A stretch of DNA of 46,326 bases from Elusimicrobiota bacterium (GTDB lineage: Bacteria > Elusimicrobiota > Elusimicrobia > UBA1565 > UBA9628). Location: the NCBI GenBank assembly GCA_016212795.1, contig JACRDT010000026.1:1-46326 (forward strand). Direction: 5' to 3'. The notes beneath the pieces are model-generated. The model was not told the DNA's origin and ran no database searches. It saw only the letters and a list, made by a program, of their open reading frames with translations. Shown here piece by piece: positions 9,439-18,272 of the stretch; the first letter of the stretch is position 1, and the number at the start of each line of letters is the position of its first letter. Both the position numbers and the translations under genes were made by a program.

Positions 9439-10514
9439 TGCTCTGGGCGGCCAGCCTGCTCCTCGCGCTCCCGTCCGCCGCTCCGGCCGCGCAGGGGGCG
9501 AAGGCGTCCCAGGAGCTCTCCTGGCGCACGAAGACCGATTTCGGGGGCAAGAAGGAGTACGGCGGCCTGCTCCTCGTGCCGGCGGGCGGCTCGGAGTGGT
9601 CCACCGTCCTCGCAGAGCTGCGCAAGTCCGCGCCCCCGGGCTTCGCCGTGGAATCCGCAGAAGCGTCCAACACCCGGGCCATCCAAGCCTCCGTGGACAG
9701 GCTCCAGGCCAAGAGGGTCAAGAAGATCGTGGCCGTGCCGCTCCTGCTCTCCTCCCATGCCGCCGACATGGACCAGAACCGCTACATCTTCGGGGTGCGC
9801 CAGTTCCCGTCGGCGGACTTCCAGGGAGGCCCCCACGCCCACGCGGGCTACTCCGTCACCAAGAGGGCCCGTTCCAAGGTCGAGATGGTGCTCACCCAGG
9901 CGCTCGACGACCACCCCACCCTCGCCGAGATCGTCGCCGACCGGGCCCAGGCCCAGAGCAAGGACCCCGCCCGGGAAGCCGTCATCCTCGTGGCCCAGGC
10001 CTCCAAGACCGACATCGACAACCCCCAGTGGTCCGGGACGGTCCAGTCGCTCACGGACAAGGTGCGCAAGGGGACGCGGTTCAAGTCCGTCCAGCTGTTC
10101 CTCCTGCCGTTCGACGCCCCCCAGGACGAGCGCGTCAAGACCGAGACCGGGCTGCGCGCCATGGTCAAGGGCCTGGCGGCGGGAGGCACCGCCATCGTGG
10201 TGCCGCTCTCCCTTGGGACCGGCCCGGAGAGGCGGCTGCGCAAGATCTTCGACGGGCTGTTCGTCAAGTTCAGCGGGAAGCCCGTCCTGCCGGACAAGAA
10301 GATCGCGGGCTGGGTGTCGGAGTCCCTGGAGAGCGGGGCCAAGCTGCCGGACATGCGGACCTTCAAGAAAGACGAGAACCCGCCGCCCGCCCCGCTCGCC
10401 AACAAGCGCACGCTCCAGACCTCGTCCTCCTTCCCGCAGTTCAAGGACCCGCGGGCCGTCACGCCCAAGCCCGCCGCCGGGACGCAGCCGCAGGCGCCGG
10501 GGGCGGCCCCGTGA
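9438..10514 (+). CDS. Exported protein with two CbiX/sirohydrochlorin-chelatase-like domains (degenerate)
   Basis: ATG 9438 overlaps the preceding stop by one base and gives a signal peptide (MLWAASLLLALPSAAPAAQG), so 358 residues. Residues about 38-190 and 200-320 each follow the class II chelatase layout: a first strand (LLLVPAGG; AVILVAQAS), a middle Asn-containing helix (NTRAIQASVDRL), then a second strand ending KIVAVPLLLSSHAADMD or TAIVVPLSLGTG. The metal-binding His of the usual HGS strand is replaced in both halves, leaving SSH as the only plausible ligand. The fold assignment comes from pattern only, and chelatase activity is doubtful. The C-terminus is a Pro-rich tail. The gene ends in a GTGA overlap with thyX. 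Confidence 0.6.
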   Translation: MLWAASLLLALPSAAPAAQGAKASQELSWRTKTDFGGKKEYGGLLLVPAGGSEWSTVLAELRKSAPPGFAVESAEASNTRAIQASVDRLQAKRVKKIVAVPLLLSSHAADMDQNRYIFGVRQFPSADFQGGPHAHAGYSVTKRARSKVEMVLTQALDDHPTLAEIVADRAQAQSKDPAREAVILVAQASKTDIDNPQWSGTVQSLTDKVRKGTRFKSVQLFLLPFDAPQDERVKTETGLRAMVKGLAAGGTAIVVPLSLGTGPERRLRKIFDGLFVKFSGKPVLPDKKIAGWVSESLESGAKLPDMRTFKKDENPPPAPLANKRTLQTSSSFPQFKDPRAVTPKPAAGTQPQAPGAAP

Positions 10515-11230
10515 GAGGACCCCGCTCGATCAAGGTCCTCGACAAGGGCTTCGTGCGCCTCGTCGAGTTCATGGGCGGGGACGTCGGCGTGGTCGCGGCG
10601 GCGCGCGTCTGCACCGGCACGGGCTCCAAGGGGGAGACGAACGACAGGCGCCTCATCGCGTACCTCATCACCCACCAGCACCTGACCCCCTTCGAGCACT
10701 CGGTGTTCAAGTTCCACGTGGCCTGCCCCATCTTCGTCATGCGGCAGTGGATCAGGCACCGCAGCTCCTCCTACAACGAGATCTCGGCCCGCTACACCGA
10801 GGCCAAGGACGAGTTCTACGCCCCCCGCGCCTGGCGGACCCCGGACGCCCGCGACAAGCAGTCCTCCGGCGCGGCCCCCGGCGTCGACCAGGCCCGCTGC
10901 GCCCGGCTGCTCAAGCGCGCCTACGCCGAGGCCTACGCGGCCTACCGCCAGCTGCTGGGCCTGGGCGTCGCGCGCGAGCTGGCGCGCCTCGTCATGCCCG
11001 TGGGCATCTACACCCAGTTCTACTGGACGGTCAACGCGCGCAACCTCATGCACTTCATCAACCTGCGGGCCGACAGCCACGCCCAATGGGAGATCCAGCG
11101 CTACGCCGAAGCCCTCGCCGGCTTCCTGGCCGCCCGGATGCCCTGGACGTGGGAAGCCTTCCTCCGGCACGGCTGGACCGGGACCAACGGCAAGCTCGAC
11201 GACATGAAGCGGCTCGTCAGCTCCGCGTGA
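10511..11230 (+). CDS. thyX: Flavin-dependent thymidylate synthase ThyX
   Basis: ThyX methylates dUMP to dTMP using FAD, NADPH and methylene-tetrahydrofolate. The 239-residue protein contains the ThyX signature RHRSSSYNEISARY (residues 82-95), upstream HLTPFEHSVFKFHV and downstream NARNLMHFINLRADSHAQWEIQ, all hallmarks of the family and of usual length. I chose the GTG at 10511 because it overlaps the preceding stop as GTGA and places RSIKVLDKGFVRLVEFMG at the expected N-terminus. The gene is translated from the same run as the CbiX-like protein. No thyA is seen in the window. Confidence 0.97.
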   Translation: MRGPRSIKVLDKGFVRLVEFMGGDVGVVAAARVCTGTGSKGETNDRRLIAYLITHQHLTPFEHSVFKFHVACPIFVMRQWIRHRSSSYNEISARYTEAKDEFYAPRAWRTPDARDKQSSGAAPGVDQARCARLLKRAYAEAYAAYRQLLGLGVARELARLVMPVGIYTQFYWTVNARNLMHFINLRADSHAQWEIQRYAEALAGFLAARMPWTWEAFLRHGWTGTNGKLDDMKRLVSSA

Positions 11231-11254
11231 CACGCCCCACCTCCATGTCCCCGG

Positions 11255-11320
11255 CCGCCGACGCCTTTCCTGAGAGCGGCCGGGACGCTCGGCCCCTGGG
11301 GCTGCCGCCCCGGGCCGCGG
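11255..11320 (+). repeat. Dispersed GC-rich repeat, copy A (intergenic)
   Basis: This fills most of the 97 bp between thyX and the next gene. It contains GACGCCTTTCCT, then GGGACGCTCGGCC, then GGGGCTGCCGCCCC, which can form a 5-bp GGGGC/GCCCC hairpin. Nearly the same block recurs inside the coding region at 20711-20805, and related blocks occur at 14077, 23144 and 38671. Copy A ends 7 nt before the start codon of the downstream gene. Confidence 0.8.
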
Positions 11321-11327
11321 TGGCACC

Positions 11328-13202
11328 ATGGGCAGACGCCTAGCGCTGCTCCTGGCCCTGCCGCTGGCGTGCCCCGGCCAAGCCCGCGGCGCGGGACCGG
11401 CCGCCCCGTCGGGCGCCGTCGACTGGTCCTTCTTCACCGGCGTCGAGGGAGACGAGGGGGCGGTCCTGAAGAACTTCATGGTGGGCACCCCGGACGCCAA
11501 AGGCGGCGAGGGGATGGCCGTGCGGGCGATGCTGAGCATGTCCGCCGTCGTCCGCGCGAAGGACGGCAGCCTCACGAGCGAGGAGACGACGGCGGTCGCC
11601 CTGGACGCCGGGAAGCCGACGCCGATCGGCGGCTCCCTGTACGCCCTCGACGCCGCCAAAGGTCAAGTCCTCCTGCTCAAGTCCTTCGGCGCCTCGGGCC
11701 AGGAGAAGGATGGGGGCAAGTCCCCCTTGCCGGTGCTCGACCTGCCGCTGGACGTCGGCAAGAAGTGGCGGTTCAAGATGCCCGTCACCGACCTCCTCCG
11801 GCGGCTGGCCCCGCACCTCAAGGGCCTCGCCGCCCTGCCGGTGACCCGCGCCGTGGCGCAGATGAAGGTCCTCGAGACGCCCGCCGGCGGCAAGTTCGAC
11901 ACCTTCGCGGTCGAGACGCGCGACGGCGCGGGCCGGCTGACGCAGACGGACTACTACGCGAAGGGGGTGGGGCTCGTCGGCTCCGTGCAATGGAACCCGG
12001 ACGGGCGTTCCTCATCCATGTCGGTCCTGATGCAGACTGAGAAGGGGACGAAGGAGGGCATCCGCGAGAGGTTCAAGGCCATCCTGGCCGGGGCCTCGGG
12101 CCCCCCGGCGGCGGGCGGGGGGCCGGCCGGCCCGACGGTGACGACCGTCCGCCCCAAGGCCATCGACATCAGGGTGCCGCTGCATGGGACGGTCGAGGCG
12201 GAAGGGGTCTTTCGCCTCAAGGCCAACATGGAGGGCCGCGTGGAGGCGGTCACCGCCTCCGCCTTCGCCTGGGCGGCGTCCACGACGACGCTCGGCCTGC
12301 TGTCCACCAAGGAGCTCGCCGCCATCATCGAGGCCCGAGGCAACTCCCCGGAGGAGCTGCTCCAGCCGGCCTGGCAGAAGCGCTACAAGCTGACCGGCAT
12401 CTTCTGCCCGGAGCGGTGCTTCATCCTCAAGGTCCACGCCAGCCCCCGGCAGAAGGTCGCGCCCAACGCCCCCCTCTTCGAGGCGGCCAAGAAGCTCCGC
12501 CTGGCCGGCCGCGTGGACCCGCCTTACGCGGACTATCTGCGCTCCGGCCAGCAGTGCGATTACTGGCCGGTCGGCAAGCCGTCCGAGAAACGGCAAGCCG
12601 CCATCGCCGGCTTCCAGCGCGCCGAGCAGGGGGGCGGGACCTTCAGCCTGGACCTGCCGCCGGAAAAGTCCTGGGACCCGGGGACCCGCTGGGAAGGCCA
12701 GATCTCCATCAAGCTCCCGCGCAGGATGGTCGGGGTCCCCACCGCCGCTCTCTTCGCCCACGACGGCGCCGTGTACCTGGCGGTCAAGGTGTCCACCGGC
12801 CTGGTCACGGGCGAGTTCACGGAGATCAAGGCCGGCGCGGAGGAAGGCAGGCACGTCCTCCTGCTCGATCACGCCCGGGTCGCCTCGGCCCCGCGCCACG
12901 AGCCGGGCGAGGACGCCCTGAGGACCCTCCAGGACGAGATCGACGGGATCCCTCCCAGGCCCCCCGTGGACCAGCAGACCGCGCCGGTGACGCCCCAGCC
13001 CAAGCCCAAAGCCAAGCGCCCGCCGAAGCCCAAGAAGCCCGCGCCCGTGGAAAAGGCGCCCCCGGAGGAACCCGCCGAGACGCCCGAGGAAGAGCCCGCG
13101 CCGCCCCCCAAAGAGAAAGCCAAGAAGGCGGCGGCCCAGCCCCCGGCCAAGGAGCAGCCGGCAGCGATGGACCGCCCCATCGAGGACCCGTATGCGCAAT
13201 GA
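11328..13202 (+). CDS. Exported adaptor-like protein with extra N-terminal domain, 624 aa
   Basis: A signal peptide (MGRRLALLLALPLACPGQARG) is followed by a domain at about 25-250 with DUF3108-like features (FFTGVEGDEGAVLKNF, TDYYAKGVGLVGSVQW). Residues about 265-520 resemble a periplasmic adaptor (membrane-fusion) protein: VRPKAIDIRVPLHGTVEA, a lipoyl-like segment, then a beta-barrel ending VGVPTAALFAHDGAVYLAVK and GEFTEIKAGAEEGRHVLL. The last 100 residues are a Pro/Lys/Glu-rich tail ending EDPYAQ. The adaptor half is a paralogue of the next gene. No RND or ABC transporter partner is nearby. It overlaps the downstream gene by 11 bases. Confidence 0.75.
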   Translation: MGRRLALLLALPLACPGQARGAGPAAPSGAVDWSFFTGVEGDEGAVLKNFMVGTPDAKGGEGMAVRAMLSMSAVVRAKDGSLTSEETTAVALDAGKPTPIGGSLYALDAAKGQVLLLKSFGASGQEKDGGKSPLPVLDLPLDVGKKWRFKMPVTDLLRRLAPHLKGLAALPVTRAVAQMKVLETPAGGKFDTFAVETRDGAGRLTQTDYYAKGVGLVGSVQWNPDGRSSSMSVLMQTEKGTKEGIRERFKAILAGASGPPAAGGGPAGPTVTTVRPKAIDIRVPLHGTVEAEGVFRLKANMEGRVEAVTASAFAWAASTTTLGLLSTKELAAIIEARGNSPEELLQPAWQKRYKLTGIFCPERCFILKVHASPRQKVAPNAPLFEAAKKLRLAGRVDPPYADYLRSGQQCDYWPVGKPSEKRQAAIAGFQRAEQGGGTFSLDLPPEKSWDPGTRWEGQISIKLPRRMVGVPTAALFAHDGAVYLAVKVSTGLVTGEFTEIKAGAEEGRHVLLLDHARVASAPRHEPGEDALRTLQDEIDGIPPRPPVDQQTAPVTPQPKPKAKRPPKPKKPAPVEKAPPEEPAETPEEEPAPPPKEKAKKAAAQPPAKEQPAAMDRPIEDPYAQ

Positions 13203-14355
13203 CCTGAGATCGGTCGCGGCGATCCTGGCCCTGGCCTGCCGCGCAGGCGCGGCGGACGTGACGACGGTCCAGCCGACGACCCTCGAGATCAAGGCGCCGG
13301 TGTACGGGACGGTGGAAGCGCAGGACCTCTTCCGCCTCAAGGCCGACATCGAGGGCCGCGTCGAGGCGGTCATGGCCTCCACCTTCACCTGGGCGACGGC
13401 CAAGACCCCCCTGGCCCTGCTGTCCAACAAGGAGCTCGCCGCCATCATCGACTCGCGCGGGAGCACCTCGGCGGAGTTGATCGAGGCGCGCTGGCAGAAT
13501 TATTACAGGCCGACGCGCATCTTCTGCCCGGAGCAGTGCTTCCTCCTGAAGACCTACGCCAAGACCCGGCAGATGGTCATGCCCGACGCCCTGCTCTTCG
13601 AGGCGGCCAAGAAGCTCCGGCTGGTCGGCCACGTGGACCCGCAGTACGCCGACTACGTGCGCTTCCCCCAGCAATTCGAGTTCTGGCCGGTCGGCAAGCC
13701 TTCCGAGAAGCGCCAAGCCGGCGTCGCCAACTTCTACCGCACGGGAGCGGACGGCCGGGGCGGGTGGGTCTTCAGCCGGGAGCTGTCGCCCGACTGGTAT
13801 TTCGATCCGGGGACCAAGTGGGAAGGATTGATCAACGTCAACGTGACGCGCAAGCTGGTGGGCGTCCCCACCTCGGCGCTCTTCGAGCACGAGGGCTCCA
13901 TGTACCTCCCGGTGAGGGTGTCCACCGGCGTGACCGCCGGCGACTTCACGGAGATCCTGGGCGGCGTGGAGGAAGGCAGGCCCGTCCTCGTCTTCGAGCA
14001 CGCCAAGGCCGCCGCGGCCCGGCCTCCCGGTCCCGGAGCGCAGAAGGACGCCGCCGGGACGCCGGCGGCCCAGGCCGCGCCCCGGTCCGCCAACACCCCT
14101 CCAAAGGGCGACTGGGACGCTCGGCCTCCGGCCTCGACCGCGCCCCTCCGCGAGACCGGCCTGGCCGTGCCGAAGCGCAAGCCGGTCGGACGGCAGGCCG
14201 CGACGCCCAAGGAGGAAGAGCCGTTGGAAGAGCCCGCGCAAGCGAAGGAGGCGCCCGCCCCCGAGCCGGAGGAAGAGCCGGCGCCCAAGGAGGAATCCTC
14301 ACCGGAGCCTCCCCCGAAGAAGGACAAGGCCGGCGAAGACCCTTATGCGGACTGA
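13192..14355 (+). CDS. Exported adaptor-like protein (tandem paralogue), 387 aa
   Basis: This gene encodes a signal peptide (MRNDLRSVAAILALACRAGA) directly followed by the same adaptor-like domain as the upstream gene (VTTVQPTTLEIKAPVYGTVEA, IFCPEQCFLLKTYA, AAKKLRLVGHVDPQYADYVR, VGVPTSALFEHEGSMYLPV). It lacks the extra N-terminal domain. Its C-terminal linker (residues about 296-318) is made by repeat copy B. The tail is Pro/Glu-rich and ends EDPYAD, matching EDPYAQ of its neighbour. ATG 13192 lies within the end of the upstream gene (11-bp overlap), and its own end overlaps the GH57 start in exactly the same way. Confidence 0.75.
   Translation: MRNDLRSVAAILALACRAGAADVTTVQPTTLEIKAPVYGTVEAQDLFRLKADIEGRVEAVMASTFTWATAKTPLALLSNKELAAIIDSRGSTSAELIEARWQNYYRPTRIFCPEQCFLLKTYAKTRQMVMPDALLFEAAKKLRLVGHVDPQYADYVRFPQQFEFWPVGKPSEKRQAGVANFYRTGADGRGGWVFSRELSPDWYFDPGTKWEGLINVNVTRKLVGVPTSALFEHEGSMYLPVRVSTGVTAGDFTEILGGVEEGRPVLVFEHAKAAAARPPGPGAQKDAAGTPAAQAAPRSANTPPKGDWDARPPASTAPLRETGLAVPKRKPVGRQAATPKEEEPLEEPAQAKEAPAPEPEEEPAPKEESSPEPPPKKDKAGEDPYAD
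14077..14146 (+). repeat. Dispersed GC-rich repeat, copy B (in-frame in the adaptor gene)
   Basis: The copy contains GCGCCCCGGTCCGCCAAC, then GGGACGCTCGGCC and CTCCGGCCTCGACCGCGCCC. It lies inside the coding region without breaking it and is read as a Pro/Ala linker (PRSANTPPKGDWDARPP). Here the plus strand is translated, whereas copies C, D and E are translated from the opposite strand. Confidence 0.85.
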
Positions 14356-16765
14356 AGAACCGCGACCCCTGTTCCCCAACAAATACGTCTGCTTCCACGG
14401 CCATTTCTACCAGCCGCCCCGGGAGAACCCCTGGCTGGAGGAGGGCGAGCCGGAGGAGTCGGCCTACCCCTACCGCGACTGGAACTCGAGGATCCTCCAG
14501 GAATGCTACGGCCCCAACGCGGCGTGCCCCTGGAACGACGGGCGCGGCGGCATCCTCGAGCTCGACGACAACTACCGCCGGATCAGCTTCAACTTCGGCG
14601 CCACCCTGTTCTCCTGGCTGGAGCGGCACCACCCTCCCCTCTACCGCCGCATCATCGAGGCCGACCGCGCGAGCGCCCTCGAGCGCGGGGGCCACGGCAA
14701 CGCCATCGCCCAGCCCTACGTCCACGCCATCCTGCCCCTCCAGACGCTACGCGACAAGACCACGATGGTGCGCTGGGGGATCGAGGATTTCACGCACCGG
14801 TTCGGCAGGCGGCCGGAGGGGATGTGGCTCCCCGAGACCGGCGTGGACGAGGAGACCCTGGAGGTCCTCGTCGCGGCCGGCCTGCGCTTCACCATCCTGG
14901 CCCCTTCCCAGGCCGCCCGCGTCAGGGACATCGGGGCGCCCGACTCGGCCTGGGCGGACCTGGAGGGCCGCAAGCTCAACCCCTCCCGCCCCTACCGCTG
15001 GAACTCCCGCGCCCGGCCGGGCAAGAGCATCGCGCTCTTCTTCTACTACGGCGACCTCCACGAGTACGCCGCGCACCAGGACATCCTCTCGGACGGCCCC
15101 GAGCTGGCCCGCCGGGTCCTGGCGCGCTACCTCCCCGGGGATTCCACGCAGCTCGTGCACGCGGCCCTCGACGGCGAGTATTTCGGCCATCACCGCCGCC
15201 GCGGCCACCAGGGCCTGGCTATCGCCTTGAGGTGCCTGGCGGCCGACGGCGTGAAGATCGTCAACTACGCCCAGTTCCTCGACCTCTACCCGCCGCCCCA
15301 GGAGGTGGAGATCAAGCCCCGCACCGCCTGGAGCTGCGGCCACGGCCTGGGACGCTGGAGCGCGGACTGCGGCTGCAAGATAGAGCCGGACAAGCCCACG
15401 CAGCAGCGCTGGCGCAAGCCCCTGCTCGACGCCCTGAACTGGCTGGCTGCCCGCGTCGACGAGACCTACGAGCGCGAGGCCGCGGCCCTGCTCAAGGACC
15501 CCTGGGCCGCCCGCGACGGCTACGGCCGCAGGGTGCTGGAAGGCTCGGCGGCGGCGGCCGACGAGTTCCTCGCCCGCCACGCCTCCAAGCACCTCTCGGC
15601 CCAGGAGGCTCGGGCGGCGCTGCGCCTCTGCGAGATGCAGCGCTACCGGCTCCTCATGCTGACGAGCTGCGGCTGGTTCTTCGACGACGTCTCCGGGATC
15701 GAGGCCGCCCAGAACCTCAGGTTCGCGGCGCGCGCGGCGGAGCTCGCCGAGGGGTTCGGCGCCTCGCTCACGAAGGACTTCTCGTCGCTGCTGGCCGCCG
15801 CCCCCTCCAACGACATCCGGTTCGAGCACGGGGCCCGCGTGCTCGAGAGGCTGGTCGCCCCCCTGCGCTCGGACCTCGGCCGCGCCGCCGCCCACGCCGC
15901 GATCGTCGAGCACCTCGACGGCTCCCGGCCGGCCATGCCCCCGCGCTTCACGCTGGCCTGGAGCCGGCCGCGGCGCTGGGACAAGCCCCTCACGGCGGGC
16001 CGCGACCGCTCGCTGTCTTGCTCCCACCTCAGGGTGACGGACGCCCGCACGCTCGAGTACCTGGAAGCCTGGGCCGTGGTGCACCAGCAGGACCGGCTGG
16101 ACCTGGCCTGCTGGATCGGCCGCGACGAGCCCCCCGCCGACCTCGAGGCCCGGTTCCGTGAATCGGAGGACGCGGACCTGCGCGCCCACCTGGCCCGGAG
16201 CCTGGGGGCCGAGCACTACAGCCTGGAATCCCTCTTCGCCGAGGAGCGGGCCGCGGCCGTGCGCGTCATGCTGGCCGCGCCGCCGCGGTCGCCCCTGCGG
16301 GCCTTCCTGGAGGCCTGGCGCGCCTCCCTGCGGCGCCTCGGGCGGGAGCGCGACAACGCCGACGAGGTCATGCGGCTGATGTCCGAGTGCGGGTCCCACG
16401 GCCTGCACGTCGACCAGCTCCCCGACGGCGCCCGCATCCGGGGACACCTTCGCGATTTTCTGGAAGGCCTCGGATCGAGACCCGAGGCCGCGTCGGTCTC
16501 CACGCTCCTGCGCTGGATCGAGACGGCCGAGTCCAGCGGCTTCCATCTGAGCCTCTGGGAGCTCCAGGACTTCTGCGGACGGTGGCTCTCGAGGATCAAG
16601 GACGGCGGCGGCATCGCCCCCTTCGAGCGGGACGCCGCCGGGGCGTTGGCCAGGAAGCTGGGATTCTCGGAGACGCTTTACGCCCCCTCGGGGGGATACC
16701 CTAATAAAACGGCATCTGCCCCCCCGGCTACTCGCCCCCCCGTAGGGGGGACGAGTGAGATATGA
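14345..16765 (+). CDS. Glycoside hydrolase family 57 protein with DUF3536
   Basis: The 806-residue protein starts with a GH57 (beta/alpha)7-barrel region: CFHGHFYQPPRENPW near the N-terminus (residues about 15-29) supplies the active-site His, and MWLPETGVDEETL (about 160) matches the conserved WLPE region. The middle and C-terminal parts (EYFGHHRRRG, ARTAWSCGHGLGRW style motifs, helical second half) match DUF3536, which is found fused to such domains. GH57 members are alpha-amylases, 4-alpha-glucanotransferases or branching enzymes, so a role in alpha-glucan metabolism is likely, but the exact reaction cannot be read. The start overlaps the upstream gene by 11 bases; the stop overlaps phoH as ATGA. 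Confidence 0.87.
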   Translation: MRTEEPRPLFPNKYVCFHGHFYQPPRENPWLEEGEPEESAYPYRDWNSRILQECYGPNAACPWNDGRGGILELDDNYRRISFNFGATLFSWLERHHPPLYRRIIEADRASALERGGHGNAIAQPYVHAILPLQTLRDKTTMVRWGIEDFTHRFGRRPEGMWLPETGVDEETLEVLVAAGLRFTILAPSQAARVRDIGAPDSAWADLEGRKLNPSRPYRWNSRARPGKSIALFFYYGDLHEYAAHQDILSDGPELARRVLARYLPGDSTQLVHAALDGEYFGHHRRRGHQGLAIALRCLAADGVKIVNYAQFLDLYPPPQEVEIKPRTAWSCGHGLGRWSADCGCKIEPDKPTQQRWRKPLLDALNWLAARVDETYEREAAALLKDPWAARDGYGRRVLEGSAAAADEFLARHASKHLSAQEARAALRLCEMQRYRLLMLTSCGWFFDDVSGIEAAQNLRFAARAAELAEGFGASLTKDFSSLLAAAPSNDIRFEHGARVLERLVAPLRSDLGRAAAHAAIVEHLDGSRPAMPPRFTLAWSRPRRWDKPLTAGRDRSLSCSHLRVTDARTLEYLEAWAVVHQQDRLDLACWIGRDEPPADLEARFRESEDADLRAHLARSLGAEHYSLESLFAEERAAAVRVMLAAPPRSPLRAFLEAWRASLRRLGRERDNADEVMRLMSECGSHGLHVDQLPDGARIRGHLRDFLEGLGSRPEAASVSTLLRWIETAESSGFHLSLWELQDFCGRWLSRIKDGGGIAPFERDAAGALARKLGFSETLYAPSGGYPNKTASAPPATRPPVGGTSEI

Positions 16766-17742
16766 TCACGAAAAGACTGCGGCTTGAAAACACCGACGAA
16801 GCCATGTCGCTCCTCGGCGAGCAGGACGTCCTCCTGCGCCAGATGGAGAACGACTTCGGCGTGGAGCTGTCGCTCAGACAGGACGCCCGCCTCAACGAGC
16901 TGGTCCTCACGGTCCAAGGCCCGCCGTCCAGGGTCGACCGGGCGCTCAAGAGCATCCGCGACCGCCTCGACGACATCCGCCGGGGTCCCCAGGGCCGCGG
17001 CCCCCAAGCCCCGGCGGCCCACCGCGCGGATCCCCAGCGGGCCTCGGGCGACATGGGGGTCTCGGACCTTCCCCCCGACGCGCTGGTGCGCACCGCCTAC
17101 GGCAAGGTCATCCGCGCCCGCTCGAAGAACCAGGAGACGTACATCGCGTCGATCCTCGAGCGCGACCTGGTCTTCGGCATCGGGCCGGCCGGGACCGGCA
17201 AGACCTTCCTCGCCGTCGCGTGCGCCCTGCGCGCCCTCCACCAGGGGAAGGTCAACCGCATCATCCTCTCGAGGCCGGTGGTCGAGGCCGGCGAGAAGCT
17301 GGGGTTCCTGCCCGGCGACCTGCTGGAGAAGGTGCACCCCTACCTCAAGCCCCTCTACGACGCCTTCTATTCGATGCTCGGGCCCCAGCGCTTCCGCAGC
17401 TGGCGGGCCGACGAGGTCATCGAGGTCGTCCCGCTGGCCTACATGCGCGGCAGGACCTTCGAGGACGCCTTCATCCTGCTCGACGAGGCGCAGAACACCA
17501 CCCCCGAGCAGATGAAGATGTTCCTCACCCGCATGGGGAGCGGCTCGCGCGTCGTCGTGACCGGCGACATCACCCAGACGGACCTCACCGACACGGTCAC
17601 CTCGGGGCTCATCCGGATCATGGACGTGCTCAAGGACGTCGAGGGGGTGGCCTTCTGCAGGCTGACGGAGGCGGACGTGGTCCGCCATCCCCTGGTGCGC
17701 AAGATCATCACGGCCTACGAGCGCTGGGACAAGAAAAAATGA
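16762..17742 (+). CDS. phoH: PhoH-like ATPase (YbeZ type)
   Basis: The protein has 326 residues, the usual PhoH/YbeZ length. An N-terminal small domain (about 1-100) is followed by the P-loop NTPase: Walker A GPAGTGKT at 141-148, SRPVVEAGEKLGFLPGDL, and Walker B FILLDEAQN (about 237-245), then TRMGSGSRVVVTGDITQTDL. PhoH/YbeZ proteins act with YbeY in RNA metabolism and ribosome quality control. The neighbour downstream is indeed ybeY, joined by an ATGA overlap, the common conserved pairing. The start ATG overlaps the GH57 stop. Confidence 0.95.
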   Translation: MITKRLRLENTDEAMSLLGEQDVLLRQMENDFGVELSLRQDARLNELVLTVQGPPSRVDRALKSIRDRLDDIRRGPQGRGPQAPAAHRADPQRASGDMGVSDLPPDALVRTAYGKVIRARSKNQETYIASILERDLVFGIGPAGTGKTFLAVACALRALHQGKVNRIILSRPVVEAGEKLGFLPGDLLEKVHPYLKPLYDAFYSMLGPQRFRSWRADEVIEVVPLAYMRGRTFEDAFILLDEAQNTTPEQMKMFLTRMGSGSRVVVTGDITQTDLTDTVTSGLIRIMDVLKDVEGVAFCRLTEADVVRHPLVRKIITAYERWDKKK

Positions 17743-18272
17743 GCGGCAAGTCCGCGACCGAAGCGACGCACACGGCGTCGCGAGGAAGTGGTTGCGCCAA
17801 ACGGGCGCAATCCACGCTGGTCGTCCGCGTCGCCGGCGCCGGCAGGCTCCCCCCGTCGGCCCGCAAGCCCCGGCTCATCGCGCAGGCCTGCCGGCGGGCG
17901 CTGCGCTCGAGGCCCCGCAAGCCCGGCCTCGCCTTGAGGGGCGAGGTCAACATCGTCTTCCTCGACTCCCGGGCGATGCGCTCGCTCAACAAGCGCTTCC
18001 ACGGCCGGGACCGGGACACGGACGTGCTGGCGTTCCCCTACGACGCCCCGTTCGGGCGACCGGCGCAGCGGCCTTTCGGCGACATCTTCGTCTGCGCCGA
18101 CCGCGCCAAGGCCCAGGCCCGCGAGCTCGGCCACACGACCCTCGCGGAAGCGATCATCCTGGTCGCCCACGGCGCCCTGCATCTCCTCGGCCATGACGAC
18201 GACTCTCCCCGCCGGAGGGCGGCGATGGACCGCCTCCAGGCCGGCGTCTGGCGCTCCCTGGGGAGGCCCTGA
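17739..18272 (+). CDS. ybeY: Endoribonuclease YbeY-like
   Basis: This 177-residue protein contains the YbeY core: GEVNIVFLDSRAMRSLNKRFHGRDRDTDVLAFPYD and AEAIILVAHGALHLLGHDDDS. YbeY is a zinc-dependent enzyme in 16S rRNA maturation and ribosome quality control. Of the usual H-x3-H-x5-H zinc motif, H144 and H148 are present, but the third position is Asp (D154), with another His at 152. ATG 17739 overlaps the phoH stop as ATGA and gives an N-terminal extension of about 25 residues before the conserved part, so a later start is possible. The stop overlaps the hydrolase start by one base. Confidence 0.92.
   Translation: MSGKSATEATHTASRGSGCAKRAQSTLVVRVAGAGRLPPSARKPRLIAQACRRALRSRPRKPGLALRGEVNIVFLDSRAMRSLNKRFHGRDRDTDVLAFPYDAPFGRPAQRPFGDIFVCADRAKAQARELGHTTLAEAIILVAHGALHLLGHDDDSPRRRAAMDRLQAGVWRSLGRP

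Noticed and set aside
16725..16758. GC hairpin (CCCCCC/GGGGGG) just before phoH
   Set aside because: It lies within the last codons of the GH57 gene and has no T-run; with an ATGA junction at phoH it is unlikely to be a terminator.
17790..17812. Small hairpin TTGCGCC/GGCGCAA near the start of ybeY
   Set aside because: It is inside coding sequence and short; no evidence that it regulates anything.
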